NCBI GenBank assembly: GCA_963708675.1
Contig: CAVPTO010000003.1
Coordinates: forward strand, 5,146,001 to 5,210,000
Length of the DNA stretch: 64,000 nt
Direction: 5' to 3'
Source: DATAXP01 sp963708675
Lineage (GTDB): Bacteria; Planctomycetota; Planctomycetia; Pirellulales; PNKZ01
This document shows positions 42,285 through 51,296 of the stretch, piece after piece. Under the pieces are notes generated by a model. The model had not been told where the DNA came from, did not search any database, and saw only the letters and a program-made list of their open reading frames with translations. Position 1 is the first letter of the stretch; every line of letters starts with the position of its first letter. Made by a program: the position numbers and the translations under genes.

Positions 42285-42733
42285 CGCACGACCAGCCTTT
42301 CATTCCCATTGAAATCCTGTTGGTGGAAGATAGTCCGACCGACGCCTTGCTCGCTAAAGAAGCCCTCGCGGTCTCGAAGGTGAGCAATGCGCTTTACACG
42401 GTGACCGACGGCATAGAGGCGATCGCCTTTTTGAAGCAAGAAGGCAAATACAAGAATATGCCACGACCGGATCTCATCTTGCTCGACCTCAACCTACCCA
42501 AAAAAGACGGTCGAGAAGTTCTGGCCGATATCAAGCGCGATGAACGTTTCAAACGCATCCCCGTCGTAGTGCTGACAACCTCGGAAGAAGAGAAGGACAT
42601 CTTCGAATCCTATGGCAATCACGCCAATTGCTATATCGTCAAGCCCGTTAATTTCGACAAGTTCGCCAAGGTGGTCAAAGACATTGAGGGGTTCTGGTTT
42701 GCAGTGGTGACGTTGCCGAGAGAAACAAGCTGA
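42281..42733 (+). CDS. Rcp1-type single-domain response regulator
   Basis: The receiver has EILLVEDSPTDALLAKEAL, phospho-Asp in LILLDLNLPKKDGREVL, VVVLTTSEEEKDI and CYIVKPVNFDKF. Its start overlaps the stop of the kinase before it (ATGA), which means translational coupling and a cognate pair. The NxLPKKDG signature and long alpha-4/beta-5 region are typical of Rcp1, the partner of cyanobacterial phytochrome kinases. There is no output domain, so signalling ends in protein-protein contact or in a relay. Confidence 0.92.
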   Translation: MTHDQPFIPIEILLVEDSPTDALLAKEALAVSKVSNALYTVTDGIEAIAFLKQEGKYKNMPRPDLILLDLNLPKKDGREVLADIKRDERFKRIPVVVLTTSEEEKDIFESYGNHANCYIVKPVNFDKFAKVVKDIEGFWFAVVTLPRETS

Positions 42734-42761
42734 GTGTCCATGGCGGCAGGAGGCTGTGTCG

Positions 42762-44678
42762 ATGGGCGAATCTCAGGCGATTGATGTTCTCCTCGTCGAA
42801 GATAGCCGCTCCGACGCCATGCTGGTGCGCATGGCGCTCAGCGATTCGACGCTGTTCCGTCTGACGCACGTCGAACGACTTGGCGACGCGTTGGCGATCC
42901 TCGCTGAGAGGCAAATGTCCGTCGTCCTTCTCGACCTGGGGTTGCCAGACTCGCGAGGCCTGGAGACGCTCACGACGCTTCACCGACATTCAGCCGATGT
43001 CCCGATCATCGTGTTGACATCGAGCGACGACGACGAGCTGTTCATCGGTTCCGCTCAAGAAGGCGCCCACGAGTACCTCGTCAAGAGCCAGCTTCAAGAC
43101 GGAAACCTCCGCCGCGCAATTCGCTACGTTGTTGAACGAAGTCACTCGGAACGCGCGCTCAGAGAAAGCGAGCAGGAACTGAGGGCGATTCTTGAAGCGA
43201 CGCCGCAGTGCATCAAGGTTGTTGATGCCGACGGCATCGTGCTCACGATGAACGCTGCCGGCCTTGGAGTGCTGGAGGCATATGAGCCTGGCCAGATCAT
43301 CGGCAAGAGTGTGTATTCGTTGATTGCTCCACAGAGCTTGGACAAATACCGCGCACATCACAAGGCAATCTGCCAAGGGCAACCCGGAACTTTGACTTTC
43401 GACGTTGTTGGGCTTCGGGGGAATCGCCGCACATTGGAATCGGTGGCTGTTCCACTTCAGTTTCCCAACGGGCCACCGCTGCATCTGGCAATTACTCAAG
43501 ACGTCACCGATCGCCTTGAACTCGAGCAACAGTTGCGTCAGTCCCAAAAAATGGAAGCGATTGGGCAGTTAGCAGGCGGCGTCGCTCACGACTTCAATAA
43601 CTTGCTGACCATCATGATCGGCTCGTGCGATATCTTAACGTCGAGCGAAACGCTGACCGATTGCGGCCAGAACATGTGTCGCGACATCAGCCAGGCCGGA
43701 CAACGAGCGGCTGCCTTGACTCGCCAACTGCTGGCTTTTAGCCGCAGGCAATTGCTGGAGCCCGTCGTGCTCAACCTGAACGAGATCGTGACCAACATCT
43801 ATGGAATGTTGGCGAGACTGATTGGCGAAGACATTCAGCTCGAGCGCAGCCTGGCCCCGGACATTTGGCCCGTCAAACTCGATCCCGGCCAGATCGAACA
43901 AGTGATCGTCAACCTCGTGGTGAATGCTCGCGACGCAATGCCCAAGGGGGGTCAGTTGACGATTTGCACGTCGAATATCGAGTGGACCGAAGACGACTGT
44001 CGTCTGTTCACCGACCGCAAGCCGGGCCGCTACGTCATGACGTCAGTCTCCGACACCGGCTCAGGCATTCCGCCCGAGATCAGGTCGCGGATTTTCGAGC
44101 CGTTCTTCACCACGAAGGAGGCGAGCAAAGGCACTGGCCTAGGGCTGGCCGTCGTCTATGGAATCGTCAATCAGAGCGATGGGTATCTCGATGTCGAGTC
44201 CGAGGTAGGCCTCGGTACGTCGATGATCCTCTACTTTCCCGCAGTTCGGGAACGACTTTCATCCTCGTCGCCCTATCAAAGGCATCTCTCCACGAGTACC
44301 GGCTCGGAAACCATTCTCTTGGTTGAAGACGAAGACGGCGTCAGAAACCTTGCCCGACGTGTTCTAGAGCGGCAGGGCTACACGATTGTCGAAGCGAGAA
44401 ATGGAAAAGAAGCGTTGGAGATGATCGAGCGCTACGGACGCCCGATTCACCTGGTTCTTACCGACGTGGTAATGCCTGTTATGAGCGGCCAACAATTGGT
44501 CGAATCTTTACGTATCAACTTTCCCGATCTGAAAGTTATTTTCATGACGGGATACACGGACGACACCGTCTTGCGAAACGGTATCAACCACGACCTTCAG
44601 GCCTTTCTTCAAAAGCCCTTCTTGCCAATCGAGCTCGCGCAGAAAGTGCGAAGCGTGTTGGACGCGAAGCCGCGCTGA
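42762..44678 (+). CDS. REC-PAS-HisKA-HATPase-REC hybrid kinase
   Basis: AGGAGG at 42748-42753 fixes the ATG at 42762. The product is cytosolic, 638 residues. The N-terminal receiver has VLLVEDSRSDAMLVRMAL with Asp in LLDLGLPDSRGLE. A PAS domain follows (about 135-250). HisKA has His276 in LAGGVAHDFNNLLTIM, the NtrB-like HDFNN type. The HATPase has NLVVNARDAMPKGG and GTGLGLAVVYGIV. The C-terminal receiver has ILLVEDEDGVRNLARR with Asp in LVLTDVVMPVMSG. A receiver in front suggests that an upstream kinase controls it, with the last receiver as a switch or phosphate sink. It continues the row begun at 40842. Confidence 0.93.
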   Translation: MGESQAIDVLLVEDSRSDAMLVRMALSDSTLFRLTHVERLGDALAILAERQMSVVLLDLGLPDSRGLETLTTLHRHSADVPIIVLTSSDDDELFIGSAQEGAHEYLVKSQLQDGNLRRAIRYVVERSHSERALRESEQELRAILEATPQCIKVVDADGIVLTMNAAGLGVLEAYEPGQIIGKSVYSLIAPQSLDKYRAHHKAICQGQPGTLTFDVVGLRGNRRTLESVAVPLQFPNGPPLHLAITQDVTDRLELEQQLRQSQKMEAIGQLAGGVAHDFNNLLTIMIGSCDILTSSETLTDCGQNMCRDISQAGQRAAALTRQLLAFSRRQLLEPVVLNLNEIVTNIYGMLARLIGEDIQLERSLAPDIWPVKLDPGQIEQVIVNLVVNARDAMPKGGQLTICTSNIEWTEDDCRLFTDRKPGRYVMTSVSDTGSGIPPEIRSRIFEPFFTTKEASKGTGLGLAVVYGIVNQSDGYLDVESEVGLGTSMILYFPAVRERLSSSSPYQRHLSTSTGSETILLVEDEDGVRNLARRVLERQGYTIVEARNGKEALEMIERYGRPIHLVLTDVVMPVMSGQQLVESLRINFPDLKVIFMTGYTDDTVLRNGINHDLQAFLQKPFLPIELAQKVRSVLDAKPR

Positions 44679-44708
44679 TATCGTATGCCGATCCATCGCG
44701 ACGGATGA

Positions 44709-45569
44709 TTAACGACAGGCCGCGTGCTCAGGTCTTAGTCGCACCAAGGGACGTAGGTGTTCGAGCAGTTCGTCGAGCTTAAAAGGCTTGTTCAGAAAGG
44801 CAGCGACGCCTTGACTGAGAAGCTGCCGCTTGACGGCCGGATTCTTTTGGCCTGTTAAAACCAACACCGGGATCTTCTCGGTGAGTGAGTGCGTCTTGAG
44901 ACGGTGCAGAACATAGTTTCCATCGCCGTCACTCATTTTTAGGTCCAAGATGATGACGGCGGGCCGAACTTCGAGGCATGTCCAGAACCCTTGCATGCCG
45001 CTGTGAGCCTGCACGACATCGACGCCATAGGGTTCGAGACGCGATTTGAGGATTTTGGAGATATCGGGGTCGTCATCAATCGAAACGATCTTCGATCGAT
45101 GTCCGGGATTATTGTTATCGCCGACAGGCGAATGCGCCTTGTCAAGGCCGGCAATCTTCGGCTCGTCGGCAATCTTCGGTTCGTCGCCTGGTCGAGGACC
45201 GTCACTGAGACAGTGGCGAATGGCCGCTTCGATTTCGCTCCATAGCGACGGCCCTTTAGACACGTAACGCGCGCCTGCCAATTTGCAACGGCGGATCGTC
45301 TCCTCGTCGGAACGACCGCTCATCATAATGACAGGGATGCGACAAAGCTCGCGATCGCTGGCGAGCATCTCGCAGACCGACAATCCATTGCCACCCGGCA
45401 TGTTCACATCGATGAGCATCAGCGAAGGCTTCAGCCGATGGGCCCCCAGCAGCGCGTGCATCGCGTCGGGAGAACGGAAGACGTCGTACCCGAGCACGCG
45501 TAACTCGGTCGTCAAGAAGTGCGCGAGGTCGGAATCGTCCTCGGCAATCAGGACAGTGCGTTTTCCCAT
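44709..45569 (-). CDS. Tandem double-receiver protein
   Basis: Two receiver domains are joined by a linker of about 30 residues containing DEPKIADEPKIAG. The first has VLIAEDDSDLAHFL and Asp in LMLIDVNMPGGNGLSVCE, but SKGPS where the conserved Lys-Pro should be. The second has IVSIDDDPDISKIL, Asp in IILDLKMSDGDG and LNKPFKLDEL. The two halves are the fused counterparts of the separate genes at 49683 and 50141. There is no output. It is convergent with the hybrid kinase at 42762-44678, stop codons 30 bp apart. Confidence 0.9.
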   Translation of the reverse strand: MGKRTVLIAEDDSDLAHFLTTELRVLGYDVFRSPDAMHALLGAHRLKPSLMLIDVNMPGGNGLSVCEMLASDRELCRIPVIMMSGRSDEETIRRCKLAGARYVSKGPSLWSEIEAAIRHCLSDGPRPGDEPKIADEPKIAGLDKAHSPVGDNNNPGHRSKIVSIDDDPDISKILKSRLEPYGVDVVQAHSGMQGFWTCLEVRPAVIILDLKMSDGDGNYVLHRLKTHSLTEKIPVLVLTGQKNPAVKRQLLSQGVAAFLNKPFKLDELLEHLRPLVRLRPEHAACR

Positions 45570-45861
45570 GGCTTGTTTACTTATGCAATGAACGGCAGAT
45601 TCGCACGAAACGCCCCATCAGCGCCGGCCGCTCTGTATGACGAATTCAGTCCTTGAACGTTAGAACGAATTCTAAAAGCGCGCGTATGTGGAACTTACGC
45701 ATGTCGCTGACGGCCAGGTTCGTCACAACGCTCCATGCACAGCCCCCCCGGTCTGTGGTATTTGCTCATGCGACGTTTTGGCATTTGCGCCCCATGCTTT
45801 GTGTGTGAACCCGTCGCTGGGCGTAATAGATCATTTCCATCGACAGTAGCTTCTCGAGGCG

Positions 45862-47439
45862 ATGATGAAGGCCAAGCAAATCAATGTGCTGCTCGTCGAA
45901 GACAATGCTGATGATGCCAAGCTCGTTCAAATGGCGCTGGCCAAAGCCGCCGGCAAGTTCAACGTGCATTGGACCGAGCTGTTGTCTGAGGCGCTGGCAC
46001 TCATGGCGAACCACCAATTCGACGTAGCGCTCGTCGACTTGTCGCTTTCCGATGCCTGCGGACTCGACTCGGTGCTCCGCATCCGGCTTAGAGATTCCAA
46101 GATGCCAATCGTCTTACTGACGGGCAATGATTCCGACGAGACGGCCAATAAGGCGCTGGATAATGGCGCCCAGGATTATCTCGTCAAAGACCGGCTTTTT
46201 GACTCCGCGCGAACCGAGATTCTCGAACGCTCGATTGGTTATGCAATCCATCGCCAGCAACATTCCGAGACACAACATCGGCTGGCGAAGCGCGAGGCCA
46301 GCCACAGGTTGCTCAAGATCAAAAACCGTCGCCTGGCCAAGGTCTGTAAGACCGCCGAGCAATTCGTCGAAAATGTTTCGCACGAGTTCCGCACACCGCT
46401 GACGGTCATCAAGGAGTACACCTCGCTGATGGTTGGCGGATTACTCGGGCCAATCAACACGGAACAGGCAGAGTATCTGAATGTCATTGAGAATCGAGCC
46501 GACGACCTGAATCGGATGGTCGACGACATTCTTGACAGCAGCCGACTCGACGCGGGACTGCTCGTCATGTCGCGCACGTCGTGTCAGATCACCGACATTA
46601 TCGATCAGGTTCGCCCGACGTTGATGCGCAAAGCCGCATCGCGCGGGAAACAACTTGAGTTCGCCGTCGATCCCGACCTGCCAACCGCGTATTGCGACCC
46701 TGAAAAAGTTGGCCGCGTGATCGTGAATCTAGTGGTCAACGCCATCAAGTTCTGCGGCGACCCAGGGCACGTCAAACTTTGGGCACGCCCGGATAGCAGC
46801 GGAAAGAATCTCGTAATCAGTGTGACCGACGATGGGCGCGGCCTTGCCCCCGAACATCTCCAAGCCGTCTTTGGACGGTTCAAGCAGGTAGGAAACCGTT
46901 CGCGGCAAAGCGCCAATGGTTTTGGTTTGGGGCTAAGCATTGCCAAGGAACTCGTCGACCTGAGCTTTGGCCAACTCACGGTCGAAAGTGAATTGCAAAA
47001 AGGATGTACTTTCACCTTCACGCTACCCGTGGCCGACGCGTTGGAAATCGTCTCGCGATGTGTTGAACGTCGGGCCCATCGGGTCCGAGGCGAATTCTCG
47101 GTCTCTCTGCTCAGCGCGGTCGCAGCAGTCGAAGAAGGCACGAGTGTCGGCGACGACATTCATTTCTTGTTGAACGACTTGTTGCGAACCAACGACCTGT
47201 TGTTCCGCGTCGATTCGGGCCACTGGCTTGTCGTGCTCGCAGCGAACTCCAAGGGCGTTGATGCGTTCCGCGCGCGAGTGATGGCGATGCTCTTAGCCGT
47301 GAATCGGAATCGTCCTCGAGGCGCGCTGCCTGCGATCACGTTCGCAAACGAAGGGAGTTGGCAATTGCCCGACGAGGCAAGCCAGCTGCGAGCCGAGTGT
47401 TCCCGTCTCATGAAGCCGGAAGAGATAGTCGAAGTGTAA
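45862..47439 (+). CDS. REC-histidine kinase with C-terminal degenerate GGDEF-like domain
   Basis: The receiver (1-125) has VLLVEDNADDAKLVQMAL and Asp in VALVDLSLSDACGLDS. After a basic helix comes HisKA with His174 (NVSHEFRTPLTVIKEYTSL), then HATPase with NLVVNAIKF, DDGRGLAPEHLQAVF and GFGLGLSIAKELVD. The last 120 residues (about 400-525) look like a nucleotide-cyclase fold: DDIHFLLNDLLRTNDLLFRV, then GHWLVVLAANSKGVDAFRAR. At the place of GG(D/E)EF it has DSGHW, so cyclase activity is not expected. This kinase-GGDEF order is unusual. The second ATG at 45865 is equally possible. Confidence 0.88.
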   Translation: MMKAKQINVLLVEDNADDAKLVQMALAKAAGKFNVHWTELLSEALALMANHQFDVALVDLSLSDACGLDSVLRIRLRDSKMPIVLLTGNDSDETANKALDNGAQDYLVKDRLFDSARTEILERSIGYAIHRQQHSETQHRLAKREASHRLLKIKNRRLAKVCKTAEQFVENVSHEFRTPLTVIKEYTSLMVGGLLGPINTEQAEYLNVIENRADDLNRMVDDILDSSRLDAGLLVMSRTSCQITDIIDQVRPTLMRKAASRGKQLEFAVDPDLPTAYCDPEKVGRVIVNLVVNAIKFCGDPGHVKLWARPDSSGKNLVISVTDDGRGLAPEHLQAVFGRFKQVGNRSRQSANGFGLGLSIAKELVDLSFGQLTVESELQKGCTFTFTLPVADALEIVSRCVERRAHRVRGEFSVSLLSAVAAVEEGTSVGDDIHFLLNDLLRTNDLLFRVDSGHWLVVLAANSKGVDAFRARVMAMLLAVNRNRPRGALPAITFANEGSWQLPDEASQLRAECSRLMKPEEIVEV

Positions 47440-47506
47440 CGGCATCGGTCGAACTCCAACTTCGCATACAGGCCAACGAACACGCTCAGCCAAACGAGAT
47501 GGACGC

Positions 47507-47926
47507 ATGATCAATCGATTGAAAAAGATACTTGTCGTCGACGACGACGAGGAAATTGTACGCGGAACGACAGTACGACTGCGTGCGGCGGGCTATCAGA
47601 CGATTGCCGCGTTCAATGGAGCCGATGCGATCCGCGGAGCCAAACGCAACCGACCCGACGCGATCCTGCTCGACGTTCGCATGCCAGGCCTCGACGGATT
47701 GGCCGTGCTCAAACAATTGCAGGAAGAGGACGACACGTGTCGCGTGCCGGTCATCATGCTCTCGGCCAGTTTGTGCGATCAACGCACGGCGCTCAACGCG
47801 GGCGCTCGCTTCTTCCTCGCTAAACCTTATCGAGGAGATGAGCTGCTGGAGGTTGTGCAACAGGTTACTGCACATGCTGATCTCGGTGGCCCTAGCATTC
47901 CCGCGCGAACCGTAGTTTTGAACTGA
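47507..47926 (+). CDS. Single-domain response regulator
   Basis: The receiver has ILVVDDDEEIVRGTTVRL, phospho-Asp in AILLDVRMPGLDGLAVL, VIMLSASLCDQRT (Ser in the switch position) and FFLAKPYRGDEL. The product is 139 residues with no output domain. It lies 67 bp after the REC-kinase and 18 bp before the next kinase, so it is part of one co-directional row from 45862 to 50566. Confidence 0.9.
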   Translation: MINRLKKILVVDDDEEIVRGTTVRLRAAGYQTIAAFNGADAIRGAKRNRPDAILLDVRMPGLDGLAVLKQLQEEDDTCRVPVIMLSASLCDQRTALNAGARFFLAKPYRGDELLEVVQQVTAHADLGGPSIPARTVVLN

Positions 47927-47944
47927 CATCCGATCTCGGTCATT

Positions 47945-49147
47945 ATGTTATTGCAAGCGCTCAATCCTTCGACACCCGATGCCGTGACGTGTCCAGAAAC
48001 TCCCAGGAACTGGACCATGTCGCTGATCAACGCGCTTCGCGCTTGTTGCGGGCTGACGTTGGCGATTGTGATCGCGATCGCCGTCAGCGCTTATTCCTCG
48101 ACCATGCGGTTTCGGGAACTCACGCGTCAGGCGACCGCAATCGAATCGCTCGAACCGACTTTTCTCGTCCGACTCGCACAGCGATCGAATGAAGCCAGCA
48201 TGTGGTCTGTCTACATGGCGTTGAGCGGCAGCGTACTAACCCTTGCGGTCGCCGCGTGGTTGTTGATCGTCGTGACCAAAGACGCCGCAGGCCAACATCG
48301 AGCCGGAGAGTTCATCCGCACGAACGGGGCTGAGCGCATGGTCGCCAATGCAGATTTGCATCGCGAAAACGAAGCTCGGAAGATGGCGCAGGAGGCCCAT
48401 CAGCGTGTCACCGACGGCGTGCGAGAGCTCAACGTCGAACTCGAAGAGCGAGTGTCGCAACGCACGGCCCAGTTGGAGGCCGCCAATAAGGAACTCGAGG
48501 CTTTCAGTTACTCGGTTTCCCACGATCTGCGTTCGCCATTGCGGGCGATCAACGGGTTCAGCCAGGCGCTGAGGAAAGAAACTCGGAACAACTTGAACGA
48601 AACCGCTCAGGATTACCTGGACCGGATCGTCAAGGCCACGCAGCGCATGAGTCAGTTGATCGACGACTTGCTGAACCTCGCCAAAGTCTCCCGCAGCCAA
48701 TTCTTTCGCGAGAAGTTCGATCTCACGGAATTGGTCAAAATTGTCGTAGCTGAGTTGCAGGAACAAGATCCACAGCGACTGGTCGACGTGGTTGTCGCGC
48801 CGAATGTAGTGGCCGACGGCGATCCTAAACTGCTCCGTGTAGCGCTGCAGAACCTCTTAGACAACGCCTGGAAGTTCACCAGCAAGCAACCGCAAGCCAG
48901 GATCGAGTTTGGTACCAGCCTGGAACATGGGTCTCTTACTTACTTCGTGCGAGACAACGGAGCCGGTTTCGATCCGACGTTCAGCGAAAACCTTTTCGGC
49001 GTATTTCAGCGCCTACACTCGATGGAAGAGTTTCCAGGCACAGGAATCGGTTTGGCAACGGTCCAACGCATCATTCAACGGCATGGTGGGCGCATCTGGA
49101 CCGACGCGGCTCCAGACCAGGGCGCCACGTTTTATTTCTCTCTATAA
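47945..49147 (+). CDS. Membrane histidine kinase with short periplasmic loop
   Basis: Two membrane helices are seen (about 30-48 and 90-110), with about 40 residues between them, too small for a large sensor. A coiled coil (about 130-180, ELNVELEERVSQRTAQLEAA) leads to HisKA with His193 (YSVSHDLRSPLRAINGFSQ). The HATPase has NLLDNAWKF, DNGAGFDPTF, GTGIGLATVQRII and RHGGRIW. This is the same phytochrome-like transmitter class as the kinase at 40842, and here too an Rcp1-type receiver follows immediately (18 bp). The ATG at 47945 is used; the ATG at 48017 would drop the first 24 residues. Confidence 0.9.
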   Translation: MLLQALNPSTPDAVTCPETPRNWTMSLINALRACCGLTLAIVIAIAVSAYSSTMRFRELTRQATAIESLEPTFLVRLAQRSNEASMWSVYMALSGSVLTLAVAAWLLIVVTKDAAGQHRAGEFIRTNGAERMVANADLHRENEARKMAQEAHQRVTDGVRELNVELEERVSQRTAQLEAANKELEAFSYSVSHDLRSPLRAINGFSQALRKETRNNLNETAQDYLDRIVKATQRMSQLIDDLLNLAKVSRSQFFREKFDLTELVKIVVAELQEQDPQRLVDVVVAPNVVADGDPKLLRVALQNLLDNAWKFTSKQPQARIEFGTSLEHGSLTYFVRDNGAGFDPTFSENLFGVFQRLHSMEEFPGTGIGLATVQRIIQRHGGRIWTDAAPDQGATFYFSL

Positions 49148-49164
49148 CCTTTAAGGATTCAACA

Positions 49165-49659
49165 ATGACCAACGGCGATATTTTACTTGTAGAAGACAAT
49201 GCCGACGATGAAATGTTGACGTTGCTCGCGTTCAAACAAAACAACATTAAAAACAATGTTGTGGTGGCGCGAGACGGGTTGGAGGCCATCGACTACCTGC
49301 TTGGCGCCGGTAAATATGACGGACGCGACACGACTCTAACGCCACAAGTTGTTTTGTTGGACCTGAAGCTGCCCAAAATCGACGGGCTTGGGGTGCTGCG
49401 GCGTCTTCGCGCAAACGAGCGTACGCGGTTAACGCCAGTCGTGATCTTGACCTCGTCAAAGGAGGATCGTGATCTTGTTGAAAGCTACGGCTTGGGGGCG
49501 AATAGCTATGTCCGAAAGCCTGTTGAGTTTGCCGCTTTCGTCGAGGCAGTGCGTCAACTGGGCTTCTACTGGTTGCTGCTCAACGAGCAAGCGCCCCAGA
49601 CCGTCCGGGAAACGACCGTACCAGATGTCGAAGCAGAGGTTGTTAAGTCTCAAGGTTGA
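49165..49659 (+). CDS. Rcp1-type single-domain response regulator
   Basis: AAGGA lies just before the ATG. The receiver has DILLVEDNADDEMLTLLAF, Asp in VVLLDLKLPKIDGLGVL, VVILTSSKEDRDLVESYGLG and SYVRKPVEFAAF. It is a paralogue of the receiver at 42281 (same LPK-DG and TSxEE/KED patterns), as expected for the partner of the kinase directly upstream. The C-terminal tail of about 25 residues is acidic and without a domain. Confidence 0.92.
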   Translation: MTNGDILLVEDNADDEMLTLLAFKQNNIKNNVVVARDGLEAIDYLLGAGKYDGRDTTLTPQVVLLDLKLPKIDGLGVLRRLRANERTRLTPVVILTSSKEDRDLVESYGLGANSYVRKPVEFAAFVEAVRQLGFYWLLLNEQAPQTVRETTVPDVEAEVVKSQG

Positions 49660-49682
49660 TACATCGAGCGCGGAAGATACGC

Positions 49683-50141
49683 ATGTCGATTCACACAATT
49701 CTGATCGCCGATGACGACCACGACTTGGTCAGATTATTATCCCTCCATTGTCACGGGCTCGGACTCAACGTGCGAACCGTCGATAATGCTCTCGACCTGT
49801 TAAACGCCATCTACGGGCAGCCCCCCAGTTTGATTTGCGTCGATGTGGAGATGCCTTGCGGCAACGGATTGAGCGCTTGCGAACTGCTGGCCGCGCAACC
49901 TGAATTGGCAGGCATTCCGACCATCGTCATGACTGGCAAGTCCGATCCCGAGACGATCCGACGCTGTTGGCAACTGAATGCGTATTATGTTTTGAAGTGT
50001 CCCGAGATCTGGCCAAGGCTCGAGCCGCTCATGTCTGACTTGCTGCATCTGCCTCTGGCGAAGTCGTCGCCTGACGGCGAATCGGAAACTGGATTCTCGA
50101 AGAAATCTAAGTTGATGTCGACGACAAAGGAAACGCCTTGA
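49683..50141 (+). CDS. Receiver protein, homologue of the first half of the tandem receiver at 44709-45569
   Basis: The receiver has TILIADDDHDLVRLLSL, Asp in LICVDVEMPCGNGLSACELL, IPTIVMTGKSDPETIRRCW and LKCPEIWPRL, where the usual Lys-Pro is Lys-Cys-Pro. EMPCGNGLSACELLA compares with NMPGGNGLSVCEMLA in the first half of the fused protein, and both have SDxETIRRC. The start is ATG 49683. Its stop overlaps the next start by one base (TGATG), so the two separate receivers are translationally coupled. Confidence 0.9.
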   Translation: MSIHTILIADDDHDLVRLLSLHCHGLGLNVRTVDNALDLLNAIYGQPPSLICVDVEMPCGNGLSACELLAAQPELAGIPTIVMTGKSDPETIRRCWQLNAYYVLKCPEIWPRLEPLMSDLLHLPLAKSSPDGESETGFSKKSKLMSTTKETP

Positions 50142-50566
50142 TGAACGACACGAGTTCTCTACAGCCGCCGCCTACGATTCTGTGCATCGACGACGATTGT
50201 GCGATTACGACAGCACTGTCGCTACGATTTCGACCCTTCAACGTCAGGGTGATCACCGCCTATTTCGGCGAAGAAGGGATCGTGCACGCGGTCACGGATC
50301 GACCTGATGTAATCATTACAGATTTACGGATGCCGCAAGGTCAAGGCGATTACGTTGTCGAATGCTTGAGAAGCCGAGCCGAGACCAAGGATGTGCCCGT
50401 GATTGTTCTGACCGGGTGTCGAGATCGTGAACGCGCCACGCGCATGCGAGAGCTTGGCGTAACTCACTACTTGCAGAAGCCCATTACGTTCGACGCGGTG
50501 TTGGATGCAATTCGGAACTACATCCCCATGGAGAGACGTCTCGCGCATCAGGCCTCCACGTTGTAA
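50141..50566 (+). CDS. Receiver protein, homologue of the second half of the tandem receiver
   Basis: The receiver has TILCIDDDCAITTALSL, Asp in VIITDLRMPQGQGDYVVECL, VIVLTGCRDRERA and HYLQKPITFDAVL. GQGDYVVECLRS compares with GDGNYVLHRLKT in the second half of the fused protein at 44709-45569. ATG 50141 shares its A with the upstream TGA. There is no output. It ends the co-directional row and is convergent with the FixJ-like gene. Confidence 0.88.
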   Translation: MNDTSSLQPPPTILCIDDDCAITTALSLRFRPFNVRVITAYFGEEGIVHAVTDRPDVIITDLRMPQGQGDYVVECLRSRAETKDVPVIVLTGCRDRERATRMRELGVTHYLQKPITFDAVLDAIRNYIPMERRLAHQASTL

Positions 50567-50606
50567 AACGATGGCAATGGGCCTGGCTCGTTCCCACGCA
50601 CGCCAC

Positions 50607-51296
50607 TCAATGAGTGACGCGGCCGAGCAACAAATGCGTCAGTTCGATCAGACTATCCACGCCCATTTTCGTGAGAACTTTCGACCGGTGCTTGTCGACG
50701 GTCTTTGGGCTGATGCCGAGGCGCGATGCAATCGCCTTTGTGCTTTGTCCCGAGTCAAGCAAATCCATTACCTCGCGCTCGCGCATCGTGAGCGCGGCTT
50801 GACGACTCTTCAAGTCTTGTAGCTTGCGATAAGCCACGCGGTTCTCACCGTCGAGAGCAATCGCTTCTTGGACACGCGCAATGAGCTCCTGCGTAGCGAA
50901 CGGCTTTTCGATGAAGTCGATGGCGCCGCTGCGCACGGCCTGGAGCGCCCTGGGAATATTGCCGTATCCTGTGAGAAAAATGATTACAGGGGCAGGCTCC
51001 AGCGATGCAAGTTGTTCTTGAAGTTCAATGCCGTTCATTCCAGGCATCGAAAAGTCCAGCAATACACAACCCGGCCGACTCGGATCGTAGGCGTCCAAAA
51101 ATGCTTGCGCGCTGGGGTAAGCCTCGGCATGGATGCCCGCGGACGCCATGAGCAAACAAAGCAGCTCACGCGTTTTGAGATCATCGTCGACCACGAACAC
51201 GGTTGGTTCTAGCTCTGACGACTCGTCAGCAGGCGTTGCGGTATCGACCACGAAATCCGGAGGAGAGAAGCCTTCTTCCTGAACGGTGTCTCTCAT
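50607..51296 (-). CDS. FixJ/NarL-type response regulator with LuxR DNA-binding domain
   Basis: The receiver (about 30-150) has VFVVDDDLKTRELLCLLM, Asp in GCVLLDFSMPGMNGIELQ, IIFLTGYGNIPRALQAV and DFIEKPFATQEL, the FixJ-like pattern. A helical linker follows, then a LuxR-type helix-turn-helix (about 165-225, LTMREREVMDLLDSGQSTKA and IASRLGISPKTVDKHRSKVL). It is one of only two DNA-binding receivers in the signalling island. The first 30 residues have no domain. Targets are unknown; the upstream PAS kinase at 51808-54125 on the same strand is a candidate partner. Confidence 0.93.
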   Translation of the reverse strand: MRDTVQEEGFSPPDFVVDTATPADESSELEPTVFVVDDDLKTRELLCLLMASAGIHAEAYPSAQAFLDAYDPSRPGCVLLDFSMPGMNGIELQEQLASLEPAPVIIFLTGYGNIPRALQAVRSGAIDFIEKPFATQELIARVQEAIALDGENRVAYRKLQDLKSRQAALTMREREVMDLLDSGQSTKAIASRLGISPKTVDKHRSKVLTKMGVDSLIELTHLLLGRVTH

